Position numbers and translations under genes: made by a program. A stretch of 64,000 nt of DNA, taken from assembly GCF_932526225.1 (NCBI RefSeq), contig NC_064041.1, positions 4,956,046 to 5,020,045 on the forward strand, written 5' to 3'. Below the pieces are notes generated by a model. The model searched no databases. It was given only the letters and a program-made list of their open reading frames with translations, and had not been told where the DNA came from. This DNA comes from Nematostella vectensis (taxonomy: Eukaryota; Cnidaria; Anthozoa; Actiniaria; Edwardsiidae). Position 1 is the first letter of the stretch, and every line of letters begins with the position of its first letter. Shown here piece after piece: positions 46,043 to 59,150 of this stretch.

Positions 46043-49000
46043 CCCTGGGATTTCCCCTTCTCGAGGAAATCCTGGATCCGCTCTGCTGTTTCAAGACTGT
46101 ACTCTCGGTTTGTTCTCGTTTACACATCCCGCTATGATCGATGGGTATTTTCGGATTTGCTCGCCTCGTTGGTGGCAACTCGAACTCCTCTCTAACCTTA
46201 AACTTCTTTTCCTCTTGTAATTTTTATTCTGTGTTCGGGTCTACTTGAGGCTTTTGCCAAATGCGTCGTCCATAAGCCTTTACCCTTAATCCGCGGCTAT
46301 AAAAACAAGGACATGTTATTGAAGATACATCAAGTGGCGCGCATATATTTCCGTTTTGTTTCTCGTTTCGCCGAAACCTTGTGGATGACAAAACATGTTT
46401 TTAACCTATTGCAAAAAATTGTGCGCTGAGGAAATAACAAACCAATTGTGACCTTCTAAGCCGGGGCTTCAGGAGCCTTCAATAAGTTGGCACGGCTTCC
46501 GCTTTGCTCTCCGTCTAAAGGAGGTAGAGATCCTAGGATATCCCGTCATGACCCGCGGGCTCCCTGACAACCCCATGCCGCGTCGCATTTCTTTGTAAGA
46601 GTTCTGACGAGGTGAAACAGAAAGCTGGATTTATCTCATCCCAGGTTCCTGATTTTAGCTATTGACACTGTATTGATACACGAGATAACTTCATTAAAAT
46701 AAAAATATTTTGTTTAGGACCCGCATGCAGTTTTTCCTTGCTAGTATTTCCTGTTTATTTTAATATAGCGGCCCACTTTAGTTCGCGTGTTGTTATAAAA
46801 ACAGGAAAGTTTTGCTAGCGAGGCATGATCCTTTGCCGCGAAACAAGTAGAAAAATTAAACTAAAGGTGTTCTTAAAAAACACTTGGACTTTTAGAAAAG
46901 AAGAAAAAAGAAATGCTGGCTTAACATAATTTTTTTTCGCCCCTGTCTTTTTTTCTCTTTCAACCCTTAGGAACAATATGAAATCGAGATACCATATCCA
47001 TTTTTGTGAGCTCAAGAACAACGCATGAGAAATCATGGGAGGAGTGGTCCTATTTATGGTGATTTTATGGCACAACATTCGCTTTTCAATTCCACTTTAT
47101 CATTGTTTTCTACTTCTGCCATCATTAAATATTGTGCTGTGGCTGGACATTTTTCTCCATTCCTATATAACTCATTTCCCATTTGTCCTTCTCCCTGTCT
47201 GATGCAGTGTAATGCGCATTGTTGTTAAATCGACACAGATTCATTAATGTACGCACACTTTAGTTCAATGCCATTTTATTTTAATTCGAACGAAATTATT
47301 GTTTTACTAATGGCGAGTCTGCATTGTCCGCAGGTCATTCGTAAAATCTATCAACTGCATTGATTGACGTATTTTGTTGGGATCTCCGGTCAGTGATTGG
47401 TTACCTTAATTGGCGGCTGAGGAAGTCATAAATTAGGTCTCGTGCTTTCTAATTCCGACGCTGTGATTGGTCCCTCGCACAATGGACTCTAATTGCACAA
47501 CAAAACGCATGAGTACAACTTCGTTTCAGATTCTAATTACCATGGAATAATGGCTTCATATTGAAAATCAAATTCTACTCGAATCGGCTCTAAAACCCGA
47601 CAGAAAAGCGTGGATACTGTAAATTACTGGCCGATTTTACGTCGGGGAAAGGGAACACCAAAAGGCGAAAGTAAGCGAGGCCTTGGTTGGCGCGAAATTG
47701 AAGCGAAGACTGCAATTTCAGGGCGAATGGTAAGAGAGGATTCTGCCGTCGGCAAAACAGCCTTTGGTTTGTTCAAAAGAGCTCTGCCCGGTGTTGATCG
47801 CTATAATATTACATACCTGTACTTTCTCTCAACTGAAATAACGGGTTTTTGCCGGGTTAAAGTGTGATGGGTATCTCTAGGGAGTTAATTGGAAATTGGC
47901 TCGCCGTTCGAACAAGAAATCGGCCCCGGGAAATTTGACTGGAAGCATCACCTCAACACAATAGAGTTGTAATTCCGTATGATTCCACGCTACTATTATA
48001 TAGCAAAAGGATCGCTAGAAAACAAATACAAGTATATCTCGCATTTAAGCAACCGAAGTTCTTTATGTTACTTAGGATTTTCGCAGTAGAAGCCTGTAAA
48101 ATTCGAAGATCTTTCGATCTTGAATGCAAACAGAAATGTAGAATCAATAAGTAAATCTTTCTTAACGAGCTCCTTATAAGTTTGTAAATTAACTGACGAA
48201 ACCTTGTGTTGTCGCTTCTATTTAGGTTTTCTGATACTCTTGAGGACCTCCTTTTGATTTATTTTCGGCTATGGATCGTGTGTTTTTGAACAAGGAACGG
48301 CTACACGTTTTATTGTCTTTACAATAGAAATTGCTAACTTGAAACCCTTCTATTTGTTGCTCGTTTCCTTTTTATGCTATGATCTCTTTGTATAGAGAAA
48401 AACTAACTTTGAAAAGACAGGTTGAATTATTTAACACCGAAAATAATTCTCTTTGCAGGATTTTTTACTTTGAATAATAATTCACACTTTATATGTCAAA
48501 TTAATTACATGTTGTTCTCAGTGGCTATTCGCCCGATAAATGTAATACGTCTGATCGATGTAATGTTGAATAATTTTGCAGTGTCTACCTTGTGAACACC
48601 TCTATCTTTCTTCACCTCGTCAACTGCTTGAAAAACATGGATACCTGATACATAGCACTTGACGCAGCATTTTTAATATATATTTATTGTTTAAGCACAG
48701 GCTCTATTTTATCGATTTTTTTGGTTTGCCTTCTTTAGTTAACCCTTGTAGGTACATTTGTATCCGCCGGGGCGTATGATAACTGTTAAAAGCTTTACCG
48801 CTTGCTATATAGGAGTGTAGCAAAACACAAAATGATCATCATAAAGATGAATTAAACAATCTAACATTGAACAAAACTCTGATATGTTAAAGAAGGTCTG
48901 TTTGCTTTTTTCCCCCCTTAATGTGTATGAACAAATCTCTAATACAAGAAAGGAGCAACTGCAGAATACCCGTCCACAAAGAGTTAACAATGAGACTTCA

Positions 49001-50841
49001 CACCTCGATTTCTATAGAACGAGGCAGTAAATATAAGGAAAATGCAAATAAGTGGACGGGTATTCTGCAGTTTAGCCACAAGAAAAATAAAATGAAATTT
49101 GAGAATGCGTTAATTAATATGTGGAAAGAAAGAATGTTTATTGTTAGAGATGTAATACGTGTATTGCCAATTTTCTATGGCTGTTCTTAGATTACTGAAA
49201 TACAATTCTTCCTCCTACTCAATGCTGGCTTTATATTTTCAAAGAAAGTTTAACAGAATTCCTCATTCTAAATATTATGATTTAAAAGCAATAAATAAAA
49301 AAGAGTTTGTTAGTAAATCCACAGGAAAAAACAGATGGCAGTGTAATTTTCCTTTTTGGTGTCATGCGTATCAGTTTCCCTGGTTTAGAGGGGTGTTTAC
49401 TGGGCTTAAACCAACATTTGCTTAAGTTTAATTCTAAACTCCAAACATTATTATGTTCTCTCAACCCTGTAATAATTTGGGTTTGGTGCCATTGAAGTAC
49501 ATTTTATGTACATGTGAAGCCAAGGTCAAAGATAAGTACCCGATAAGTATGGTTAATGTAAGGATGCAGCTTTAAACAAGATGCTGTATCATAAAACCTC
49601 AGCAAACATACAACCCTCCATGACACAACAAGGCAGTCTTTCCATATCTGAGAATCATCAAATCTTTCTGCATATAACATCTATCACACTCCCTGCAGTA
49701 AAATCTGGCCACAAGCTAGCATCCTGTAGAACTTTCTTTATGGAATTAAGTTTAACCAAATTAATACTTTTGACACCATACGTTCACAGGGCTACAGGTC
49801 TAACGATTTCATACTAATACGACTTGGTGCATTTTTAGTGGGCACATTTTTCTAAAATATTTGCCTTTTTTTTCCAAATTACAGCAGAAGTAATAGTATT
49901 ATACTGCCAAGAACACATTACAAATTTCTTATTTGGGAATACCATGAAAGTAAATTAAAGTTTAGGGTCTAGGCTCCGCAATATAAACTATTCACAATAA
50001 TCTACACAAACAATATAATATGTACATGTATAAGGTATGTACAGCAAAGATGCGCTTAACCAGGATTTGCTGATAGGAAATGTACATAGATACCAAAAAT
50101 TTTTATTTCAAAACCAAGCTTTTGATAATAAGCACCCTGCTTTTAATCGTTAGTACCCCCTTAAGCCACAAAATATTTGGTGCCCCTCCCCCGTCCACTA
50201 AGTGTCCCTCCTCCCAAATAATATGTAAGAACCACCAAATGTTAGGCTTTTACCACCCACCAGTTACTCTTTTATTATTAGAAAAAAATAACTTACTGAA
50301 CTATCTGTTGCAATTATTGTTTTTTTCTTACTATTCACTGATTTAGCTTGATTTCTTTTAAAATTCACTATTGAAAATGAATGGACATAGATTGTTATTG
50401 ATATGGATCTCAAGTCTGAAGTTTGTGATTTAAATGCCTGTTTCAAATAAATGCTGGCTTCTAATTCATTCCCCCTTCACAACTACATAAAGCACCCAGG
50501 AAACTAAAACAAGCATTGTAACTAACATTGTAATATTTTAATTATTACAGTGTAATGGAAAAAGCCTAAGATTTGGCAATTCACCTAGCAAAAATGACTG
50601 CTTTTTAATGGGAATTACATGTGTCCTCTGCTCCTACCCCTACATACTGTACAATAGCTACGAGCATTGTACAGTAATGCTATTCCATCAAGCTTGAGAC
50701 ATTTTTATGAAGTTCATTAAAACCACTCACATTATAGGCTATAAAAGGCTATATAGTGAGTCATAATTTAAAAAAAAAATGTTTTCTATGTTTGCAGAAT
50801 TTTGTTTGATTTTCTCAAATGGACTTATAATGATCAATTTA
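46043..50841. other. Intergenic, no supported gene
   Basis: Open frames of 60-90 codons (for example 47610-47867 and 48921-49425) lack an ATG in good context, splice borders or known motifs. A perfect 20-bp inverted repeat lies at 48958-49071. The far right should contain the 5' UTR and promoter of the gene at 50984. Confidence 0.5.
48958..49071. repeat. Perfect 20-bp inverted repeat, 74-bp loop
   Basis: ACTGCAGAATACCCGTCCAC at 48958-48977 and its exact reverse complement at 49052-49071. Confidence 0.85.
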
Positions 50842-50900
50842 CAGTGGTGTAGCCAAGATTTTTAACAGGATGGGGCCCAAAAGGAATTTTCAAGGAAGTT
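50842..50900. mobile_element. Partial MITE related to 25271-25421
   Basis: CAGTGGTGTAGCCAAGATTT, AACAGGATGGGGCCCAAAAG and TTTTCAAGG match the reverse strand of the earlier MITE end. The other end is not found. Confidence 0.65.
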
Positions 50901-50983
50901 TTTTTTTAATTATTTATATTTTTGCTAATACAGTTCATGTTGCTATTTTCCAGACAACTAGTCCCTATGAGTAGGCTTCACCA

Positions 50984-53900
50984 ATGGCTTCCACAACCTC
51001 TGAGACCAGCACCACATCTTCAAACATCACAAGCAATGCAAAACCATCCTACAGCTCAAAAGAAATAAAAGACTTCAACAAAGACACATTCTTAGCATTG
51101 AAAAATCAGGTGACATTTGCCAAACAATGTATGGGTCTTCTCCACAATCAGATGAAGCATGCCATGGACACACTGAATATTTTGCAAGACCAAGTCATAA
51201 AAGCCCAATCTACTATAGATAAATTAGAAGGAAAACAAGGATCTCCAACTCCTTCACCCAAGATAAACTCTGTGGTTTCCGTAGCATCTGGTACTGAATA
51301 CCATGAGCAGACAGAACACTCACCGGGAATCCTAACTGGTCAGCGTATGGTGGTTCTGGACGGATCTGGACAAGCTATGTATGCTATTGAGAAACCTCTT
51401 CACAGTCATCACATTCACGAAGGACCATGCCCATGTGTGTCATGTGCTGGATTACCAGGAATTGGACACCATGTTGTAGTTGATGGACAAGTATTTCCTG
51501 CCTGCACAGACCAGGCTGGCCAGGTTCTAGTGCATCCTGGGGGTCCCATCTACCCCTATGCTATTCCTGGAACTCCCACTGCCCTAAGATCTCCATCTAA
51601 GGGGAATCACAAGTACGACCATGAGTCCAGGCAATCCAACACAGAAAACATAGTAGACACTGTTAAATCGTCATCATCATCATCATCTTCAGATAATCAG
51701 GCAGTTACTGTAGATACCCCTAAACACAGCAAAAAGTCTACCAAGTCATCATCGCCCATTGCAACCCAGCTGCTTCAGGTGATTGACGTGTTGAATGCTG
51801 ATGATGATGACTCTGATAAGATCCAAAGGGGGCAGTCCCATCGACTGCAAGGACAAATGCAAAGTGGTGAACCTTTTAAAGGTACAGTTTGATTAAATAT
51901 ATGTTTTTTATTCATTTACTCACAGGTCCGTTACCAAGATTTTGAACAGGGGTGTTTGTTTGGCCATTTATTGAGGACCATTTTCCCTTAGGAATTTACT
52001 TTTACAGTGATTCACACTTTTTTACAATTTTATTTAAATGGGGGGGACAGTTTGAGTTGGGGGACCCCCCTCTGTAGATTCTTTAAGATTTACCATGAAA
52101 TATTCAGTTTGAGGAGTGTATGACAAAGAGGCTACTGTGAGAAAGACTTAAATGTTTACTTCCGAAGGGCCGTTAAGAGACAAAATAATCTATTAGAATC
52201 CATGCTATTTAACAGGCTATCCGCTTTAAATTATCAATCATATCCTCAATGAAACTTCCAATAGACACACTGCTTTCACAATTTCGCAATATTTTTCGTG
52301 TTTTAGGCTATCCACTTTAAATTATCAATCATATCCTCAATGAAACTTCCAATAGGCACACTGCTTTCACAATTTCGAAATATTTTTTGTGTTTTAGGTT
52401 AAAAGTCATCAGAGATTGTTACGTGATCAACTGTAAGTAAACTGGTGACAATGCGTCTTTAACAAAACCATGTTTCATATTTTATTAGACCCACTTCCCT
52501 ATTCCATCTACTCACCACCAGCCAGCCGCCATGGTGTTGGCCGTCGCAGTCGCAAGCAGGACATGTCTCCAGTCAAAAAGGAAGATAGCAGACATTTTGA
52601 AAGTAATGCTACTTGTGAGTATTTCATCTGGACAATATCAGTAGCACTGTATTTGCAGATGATGTCCTTGTAGTGTAAGGTCAGGTCTGTAGAGCTTAGA
52701 GGGGCCTCCATCCATCTCCATTTAGGTGCTACAAATCTTTAAAATTTTACTTTCTGGAGTGGGGGAGAGTGGTAAATACTGTATTGAAAGACTGATTACT
52801 AATTACCCACCCACAGTTCAAAGTAAGATTTAAATTGTTTATTATTTGTATGATTAAATGTTTTTCATTTTCCCTACAGTATCTTGTTTGGGTTTTGAAG
52901 CGCTTGCTTGTTATCTATAATTGTCCTATTCATAAAAATAGTTTAAAATGCAATGAATTCGGCATGTACAATACAGATTTTCATGAACCAGAGATTTTTC
53001 ACCTCTCCTCCCCACCATTATTTCTCTAGAAAGTTCTATAAATTGTTTATTTCAATTAATTTTGTAACACCAAAGCTTTTTTACATGGTGTTACAACAGT
53101 TTGACTGATTATTTTTTCAGCACTTTCTCATTCTCAAGAATCCTCCACTCTAGGCATGATGCGAGTACCGCCACCCGTTCTGGCCTCTACTCTAGAACCA
53201 GAGTTCCTGGTAGTTCCTGGTAGTAGTTATTTCTGGGAGAGCCCCACCTCTGGAAGCGATCAGCATGGCAACCCTGGGGCAGGTCCCAGCCTTGGCAAGG
53301 GCGTGGAAGCAGGGTCAGGGGATGATAGCTTAAAGGTGGGTTGAAAGGTTTGTTTAAACTGTCAACTCTCATCTGGTAAAGACCCTTTTTTTTACCTCCT
53401 CGTCGTCAAAACAGACTTATAGTTATTACTAGGTTCTAGACCTAGTTAGATCTTATAGGCAGAAATATAAGAACCTGCTTTGCCATCAAAAAAATCACAA
53501 AGGTTTTTACGACTGGACAACGGACAAAATAATCTACAAGAATCCGCGCAATTTAACAGACCATCCGCTGCAAATTATCAGTCATCCTCGAAGAAACATC
53601 AGCAGATACACTGCTTTTATAGTTTTGAAATATTATTCGTTTTCCGTTGAAAATCATCGGAGTGTCAAGTAATTGACCGTAAGTAAACTAGTGCGATTGT
53701 CGCTTTAAGAAGCTATAAGAATCTTCTTGGCCTAAATTGTCAGGAAGTACCCCAAAATATAAGAATCTTTTTTGCCAAATATGAAGTAATTAAGGACTCT
53801 GCACGCTGTATTACGCATTTCGTCCTATTTTTGAAAAATAAATATAATATATCTTTAAAAAGCTTTAAAAATTTGTTTTTTAAGTGAACTGTATAAGATT

Positions 53901-54950
53901 GTATTCTATTTTATCATATTGCTCTGGTACAATGATTTACATACTTTGTGCAATTTGTTTTAGGCCGAGGTAGACGGGGGCCAAGTCTGTACAAGCTCCA
54001 TCACGTCTCAGTCCCAGGTATCCGATATCTGCTTGTCCAAAAGCTCATCTGTTTCTTCCAACTGCGAGAAGTCCGCTGCGCGCCACTCAGACAACGCGGG
54101 CGCTAACTCATCCGCTGACCGCAGGCGCGAGGAGATGAATGTTGTGTTCTGTGGTGCCAGCAGTGTACGCCACAATGGCGGACCAACTATTTCTAGCGTG
54201 TGTTCAATCGCGACCGCGACCTGTAATGTTCCTACGGACTCCCCAGTGATAAAGGACCCTGTCATGTCAAAATCCTCAAAGTCTTCCCCGCTCAACTCCG
54301 CCTTTCCCCAGCTAACGGATCCTCAAGTTGATGTGTCAGCTGTAACTCGTGTCACTCGTGCGCACAAGCCTTCGCCGTTGAATTCACTGGTAACCTCTGC
54401 TGACACTGAAGTATCGCAGGCGCACATGACCAGATCGACAGCTTTGCGCGCCTCTCACGCATCACCGCTCAATTCATTGATCGTCGGCTTACAGTCGGGA
54501 CAGAGTTCGACAGATACTGTATCCACGGCGCTGAGGCAGACGCCAGCTATAACGCATGCGCAGGCTGACAACGCCGCTGACAAGTCGCATCACGTACCGG
54601 CTTACTCCCTAGCTCAGATAAGTGGTTCGGAGTGTACTTCTGCGAGACAAAACACCACAAAGAAGCCGAATATTTTGAACAGAAACCGCCACAACAAGCA
54701 GGATATTCCCGAAGGCATTGTGGTACTCGTACCCACTATAGAAGACGCAAAGAAACTTATTCATTCGACGGGGAGTAACAAGGACACGCCTGTGCTCGTA
54801 CCACAAAATATACTGAACACTATGAACGGGACCAAGGGCGGGGCCTCTGAGGGGGGAAGCTCTTTAGGGTCCAAAAGGCCTCACCCTAGTCAAGGGAGCT
54901 TTGAGTCCAGCGTTAAACGCATCAATACTGGCGCAGTAATAATCGACTAA
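50984..54950 (+). CDS. Unknown 741-aa low-complexity protein, 4 exons
   Basis: Exons: 50984-51881 (exon border at 50954 after TTTTCCAG, TAG in frame before the ATG, so a 5' UTR exon lies upstream), 52489-52614, 53121-53335, 53964-54950. Phases 1, 1 and 0 fit; total 2226 nt. No known domain recognised. Visible features are a Ser/Thr-rich N-terminus, a probable coiled coil at about residues 28-82 (KNQVTFAKQCMGLLHNQ onward), and a His/Cys cluster HSHHIHEGPCPCVSC at about 139-153. Further on come poly-Ser, an acidic DADDDDSDK stretch, and basic RRSRKQD and KKSTK patches. SPLNS occurs three times in exon 4 (SSPLNSAF, PSPLNSLV, ASPLNSLI), probably a repeated docking motif. The last exon ends GAVIID-TAA; AATAAA lies at 54966 and at 55165. 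The composition suggests a disordered, perhaps nuclear protein. Function is unknown. Confidence 0.72.
52146..52463. mobile_element. MITE family member 2, with internal duplication
   Basis: In intron 1 of the unknown gene. Same family as 41562-41814, ending TAAACTGGTGACAATGC. A block of about 90 bp with TTAAATTATCAATCATATCC and CCAATAG(A/G)CACACTGCTT is present twice in tandem. Its right end is 25 bp from the exon 2 acceptor. Confidence 0.75.
53500..53709. mobile_element. MITE family member 3, decayed
   Basis: In intron 3 of the unknown gene. Shares GGACAAAATAATCTA, CCATCCGCT, AAATTATCA and AAGTAAACTAGTG with the other two copies. Confidence 0.7.
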
Positions 54951-55654
54951 ATTAGGTAGGGTTATAATAAACGATTTAAGCAATAATATGGAATTATTTT
55001 TGTTAATATTTTCCTCAGATGACGTGCTTTTGCAGAAAGACCCTGTGCCCAAATTCATCGCTTTTGTTTAGCTGTGGAACCTCGAGAACTTCCTCTATTT
55101 CCTGAAATTTCTGTCATATTTCTCTCCTGGATATCTATCCGTATTTGGAACGTGTTAATTTGAAAATAAATGGGTTTTTCTTTATTAGATGCGTAGGACG
55201 TTCACATAGAGGGAATGATTATCTTATTGCCACAGGCCGATCAGGCTTGGGGCCAACATTATACCATTAAAGAAAACAACAACATTTAAACACACTATCT
55301 CGATCAAAATTTGCATTTATTTCCATAACCTTTTGATATTGACAAGCAAAAAATATGAAATAAGGTTGATTGTTGTTGCCAATAACAACCCGGCCATAAG
55401 AACCTATCTGCATCAACATAGAAGACAAAAATCAAATAAGTGTGACCGAGGTTCGAGTTCTGAAATCATTATACTCTAAGTTAGTATTAAACTGAATGAC
55501 AAAGGTTTAATTGGTTGTTGGGTAAACGGATTACAGTCAAGCATTTCTTTTTTTGCTGCTGAAAAGAGGTTTCAATTACATAGAAAAAAACATAGAAAAA
55601 GTCCGAAGCAAATATTTTGTTCTGTGTGATGTCAAATGTTCTGGCTATTACGAA
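54951..55654. other. 3' UTR and intergenic
   Basis: Contains two candidate AATAAA signals (54966-54971 and 55165-55170). Nothing else recognised. Confidence 0.5.
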
Positions 55655-55813
55655 GTGGTTCGGTGCAACTCAGAAGTGGCTCGGTAACATTCGCAAGTGG
55701 CTCGGTAACATTCGGTAGTGGCTCGGCACCATTCGGTAGTGGCTCGGTACCTTTCGCGAGTGGCTCGGTAACATTCGGTAGTGGCTCGGTACCATTCGCG
55801 AGTGACTCTGTAC
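55655..55813. repeat. 21-bp tandem repeat abutting the transposon's left end
   Basis: Seven to eight units of GTGGCTCGGTAACATTCGG(T/C)A type. It ends exactly where the left terminal inverted repeat of the Tc1-like element begins. The open frame across it is a by-product of the 21-bp period. Confidence 0.9.
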
Positions 55814-57921
55814 TACACCTTTTCATTACCGAGAAAAACGCAGTCATTTTAGCCAAACTTCCAAATATTTACGCCGATGTACTGTCATTTATGCAAAAGT
55901 AAAATCTGTTGAACTAAAAGGAAATACATTAACGATTTTTACATAATCGAGTGTACACAATTGCATTTTCATCACATTCATTCACACTTTTTGACAATCA
56001 GGAACGAAAAATCTGTTTTTATTTTCGCGCTAAAGCATAACAATAACACTAACAAAATATCAATAGTAAGAGAGCTCGCAATCAATACAGTGAACGGAAT
56101 TTTTATTTGCATTTTTATTACAAAGAGGGCAAACAATAGTATTTTTAGAAGGTCATTTGCGTGATTTCTACATTCATAAGCGCCTCCGTACTAACATAAC
56201 ATACTTTCATGACATACAATTACCCTTAATATATTTTCAATCAAAAATGTATTTTATCGCCGGAATTTTCACGTAGTTTACTTGGATAAACATTTTTAAA
56301 GGCAATGTAATGTATGTATTTTCCCGATCAAATCATTTAAATAGATGAACCTTCCACAAGATCATTTTGCTCGATAGCTTTTGATCTGAACACTGTACCA
56401 CTATGCCTCCCAGACACAGGATTCCGTTCGAACATAGAGAAAGGCTGGTAATAGCGTTTGAAGATGACGCAGAAGATTATCTTCAAGTGGCTGGCACACT
56501 GGGTGTTAACCGCTGTACAGCTAGAAGCATTGTGGCGCGATACATCCAGCATGGGAGCTGCCAAGAGGCGGACCGAATCACGTGCGCGAAGTCATCAACG
56601 AGAACTGCCTTCTCACCCTACAGCAAATCATCCGACAGCTCAGGGCACGTCTCCCTGCTAAACCTGAGGTCCATGACCGGACAGTGGCGAGGATGCTGGA
56701 CGGGATGCTTTACCGGGTTAAGCTCGCCAGACCACTACCCGCGGACAGAAACAGACCAGATGTTCTGCAAAAAAGGGTGGAGTACGCCAACTGGTTCATG
56801 GCCATTGGTGTTGTAAGACATTGTATCTTTATAGACGAATGTGGGTACAATATTTGGACCGCCAGAAACCACGGAATGGCAAGGCTAGGAGAAAGAGCAT
56901 GCCGACAGGTGTGTAGGCAGCGTGGCCGAAATCTAACTGTCACGATGGCAATATCCCCGATTAATATGCTGATATTCCATTCAGCATTAGTTGTAGGTAT
57001 GAATGCTGGACGATTTGCGGATTTTTTGACGCAAGTGCGGCTAAATCTTGATCCTGACGAGAACGTCGTGTTAATTTATGATGGGGCACCAGCGCACCGC
57101 AACGCCGTTAACCCGGGCCCAAATACAGAAATAAAGATGTTGCCGCCCTACAGTCCGTTTCTTGATCCTGCAGAGCAGGCAATAAGTTGTTTGAAAGCAG
57201 CGATAAAGGCAGATATTTCACGGCCTCAAATACAGGCAGATATGAACAACAGAGATGAAGCAAGGAACAGAGGAGTACCATTAGGTATTTATCGCACAAA
57301 TTTGTTGCTGGAAGCGCTTCCACGAAACATCAACACCATCACACAGCCAAAATGTGCCGAATGGTATAGGTCCATGCAAACCTATCTACCACGCTGCCTC
57401 AACGGCGAAATGATCGAAGGGTGATTTTTTAGTACTAGTATCATTTATTTTGCATGTATGTGCATTATTAGGGCGCAAATAAACGATAAGTAATTGAATA
57501 ATTATTTTAGGATATTGTTTGTCATAAAGGGCTTATTGTTTGTACGGAGGCGCTAACGTTTGTAAGAAGCACGCAAATGACTTTCACAAAATACTATTGT
57601 TTGCACTTGCTGTAATAAAAATGTTAATGAATATTTCGTTCACTGTATTGATTGCGAGGTCTTGTATTGATATTTTGTTTGTGTTATTGTTATGTATCAA
57701 CGCGCCAATGAAAATAGATTTTTTATTCCGGGTTGTCGAATAGTGTAAATGAATGTGAAAAAAATGCAATTGTGTGCACTCAATTATGTAAAGTTCGTTA
57801 ATGTATTTCCGTTAGTTCGAATGATTTTACTTTCGCTTAAATGACAGTACATAGGCGTAAGTGTTTGTAATTTTGGCTAAAATGAATGCGTATTTCTCGG
57901 TAATGAAAAGCAAAAGGTGTA
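55814..57921. mobile_element. Tc1/IS630-like transposon with about 380-bp TIRs
   Basis: Left TIR 55814-56191 and right TIR 57542-57921 are imperfect reverse complements along their whole length. Paired blocks include TTTTCATTACCGAGAAA, ATGTACTGTCATTTA, ACAATAACACTAACAAAATA and GCGCCTCCGTAC, and each arm therefore reads as a similar false peptide on opposite strands. The transposase lies between them. No target-site TA duplication could be fixed because the outer ends are fuzzy. TIRs of this length are long for the superfamily. Confidence 0.85.
56403..57424 (+). pseudogene. Tc1/IS630-type DDE transposase, one frameshift
   Basis: ATG at 56403 (MPPRHRIPFEHRERLVIAF) opens a helix-turn-helix region ending in ARSIVARYIQ. 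Near 56560-56570 the similarity moves to the -1 frame, consistent with loss of one base, and continues from VREVINENC to the stop at 57422-57424. In this downstream segment, numbered from its first residue at 56582, the catalytic residues are visible: D85 in FIDECGYN, D167 in LIYDGAPAHR and E198 in FLDPAEQAI, with 30 residues between the last two. MLPPYSPF precedes the Glu, as in the family. Apart from the frameshift I see no stop. It would act in the nucleus on its own TIRs; as it stands it is probably inactive unless the shift is a sequencing error. Confidence 0.85.
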
Positions 57922-59022
57922 AAAGACACTGCGGGTAGAAGACTTGTCTTGACTGCGATTCTGTTTACTTTATACTATATAAGCACAATGAATCAAGGCT
58001 CATTTTTATTGCTATATTATCTTGATGGTTGACATTAATTATTATAATAGATTATGTGATAAAGTAGCTATGATTTGCCCAGAAAGAGATGTATTAATTT
58101 ATGCAGCTTAAATGGTCTCAGAACTATTTTCGCGTTAGCTTATGAGAGCTTTTAAAAAGCATCGTGAAACAGTGCTGGTGTTTTCGAAGACAATTGGGGG
58201 TGTTAAGAGTTGGGTGTTTTGGAACATTAATGTTCAGCCAATTCTCCATACGCTAAAAGTTCCCGATATTGCGCTGCTTCAACGAGACTGAGGTTCTGTT
58301 TAAAGTGCGCCAGCATTGCGGACATAGCTGCGCTAAGTTGATTATTCCAAGGAGTTGGAAATATTGGTGGACTACTTCACGACATTGTGTACAAACGGTA
58401 CCAGTATTGCTTGGTGGGACAAAGGGCGTTGGTGGGCCCAGCAAGACCTCAAGTTGGACATCAACGACAGGAACGACGTGACCAAAAAAAGCTTTCGTGC
58501 TTAGCGCTCAATTCTTAACTAGTTTTTTGTAAAAAATCTCTCGTTTTTTTAGTCCCCCAAAAAAACCTAAAGACAAGCCTTGAATCTTATTTCTAACATA
58601 GCGAATAAGGAAAGTCTAGTTCTCAGCTCACACGTCTCCGTTTCACGCTTAACCGTGAAACTAGGGGTTTTCACGTTCCAAATTAAAGAAAAGCGGCTGA
58701 AATGTATCAGACAGAAACATTTCAGAATGCATTTCACGTCTGGCCCTTTGAATTTCTTATTGTTTTATGCCATCGCCGTTCACGTTGCTGTTGTCTTTGC
58801 TTAAATTCCCTAATATGTAGTAGCTCACCAGCATTTCCCTTTTCTGTGATAAAAAAAACAAAGCTCTTACAGAAATACTGGCGCTATGCATCACACAGGA
58901 GCTTTAAACCACGAAGTGTATTTCCTCATGATACAAAAATACTAAATAAAGAAGCGAGAAATTGAGCGGTGTTCGAATGTGATAATAGGTGTAAAATAGA
59001 TTTGATAGACTTTAAAGATATT
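57922..59022. other. Intergenic, nothing recognised
   Basis: No supported ORF, array or inverted element. Confidence 0.5.
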
Positions 59023-59150
59023 GTACCCTGTGTAACATAGGCTCGAGCTTCACTGGTTTACTGTCACGCCGGTCTTGGCTACGAGGAGCGCACTCTTTGC
59101 GGCTCTTTGTGTGCGAAGCTTTGAACTCGAGCCTCTGGTACCCAGGGTAA
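59023..59150. repeat. Small foldback element, about 128 bp
   Basis: GTACCCTGTGTAACATAGGC plus TCGAGCT at the left, and AACTCGAGCCTCTGGTACCC plus AGGGTA at the right, pair over about 26 bp with a few mismatches. Confidence 0.6.

Noticed and set aside
55961-57769. Two similar 60-codon peptides on opposite strands
   Set aside because: They arise because the two terminal inverted repeats of the Tc1-like element are reverse complements.
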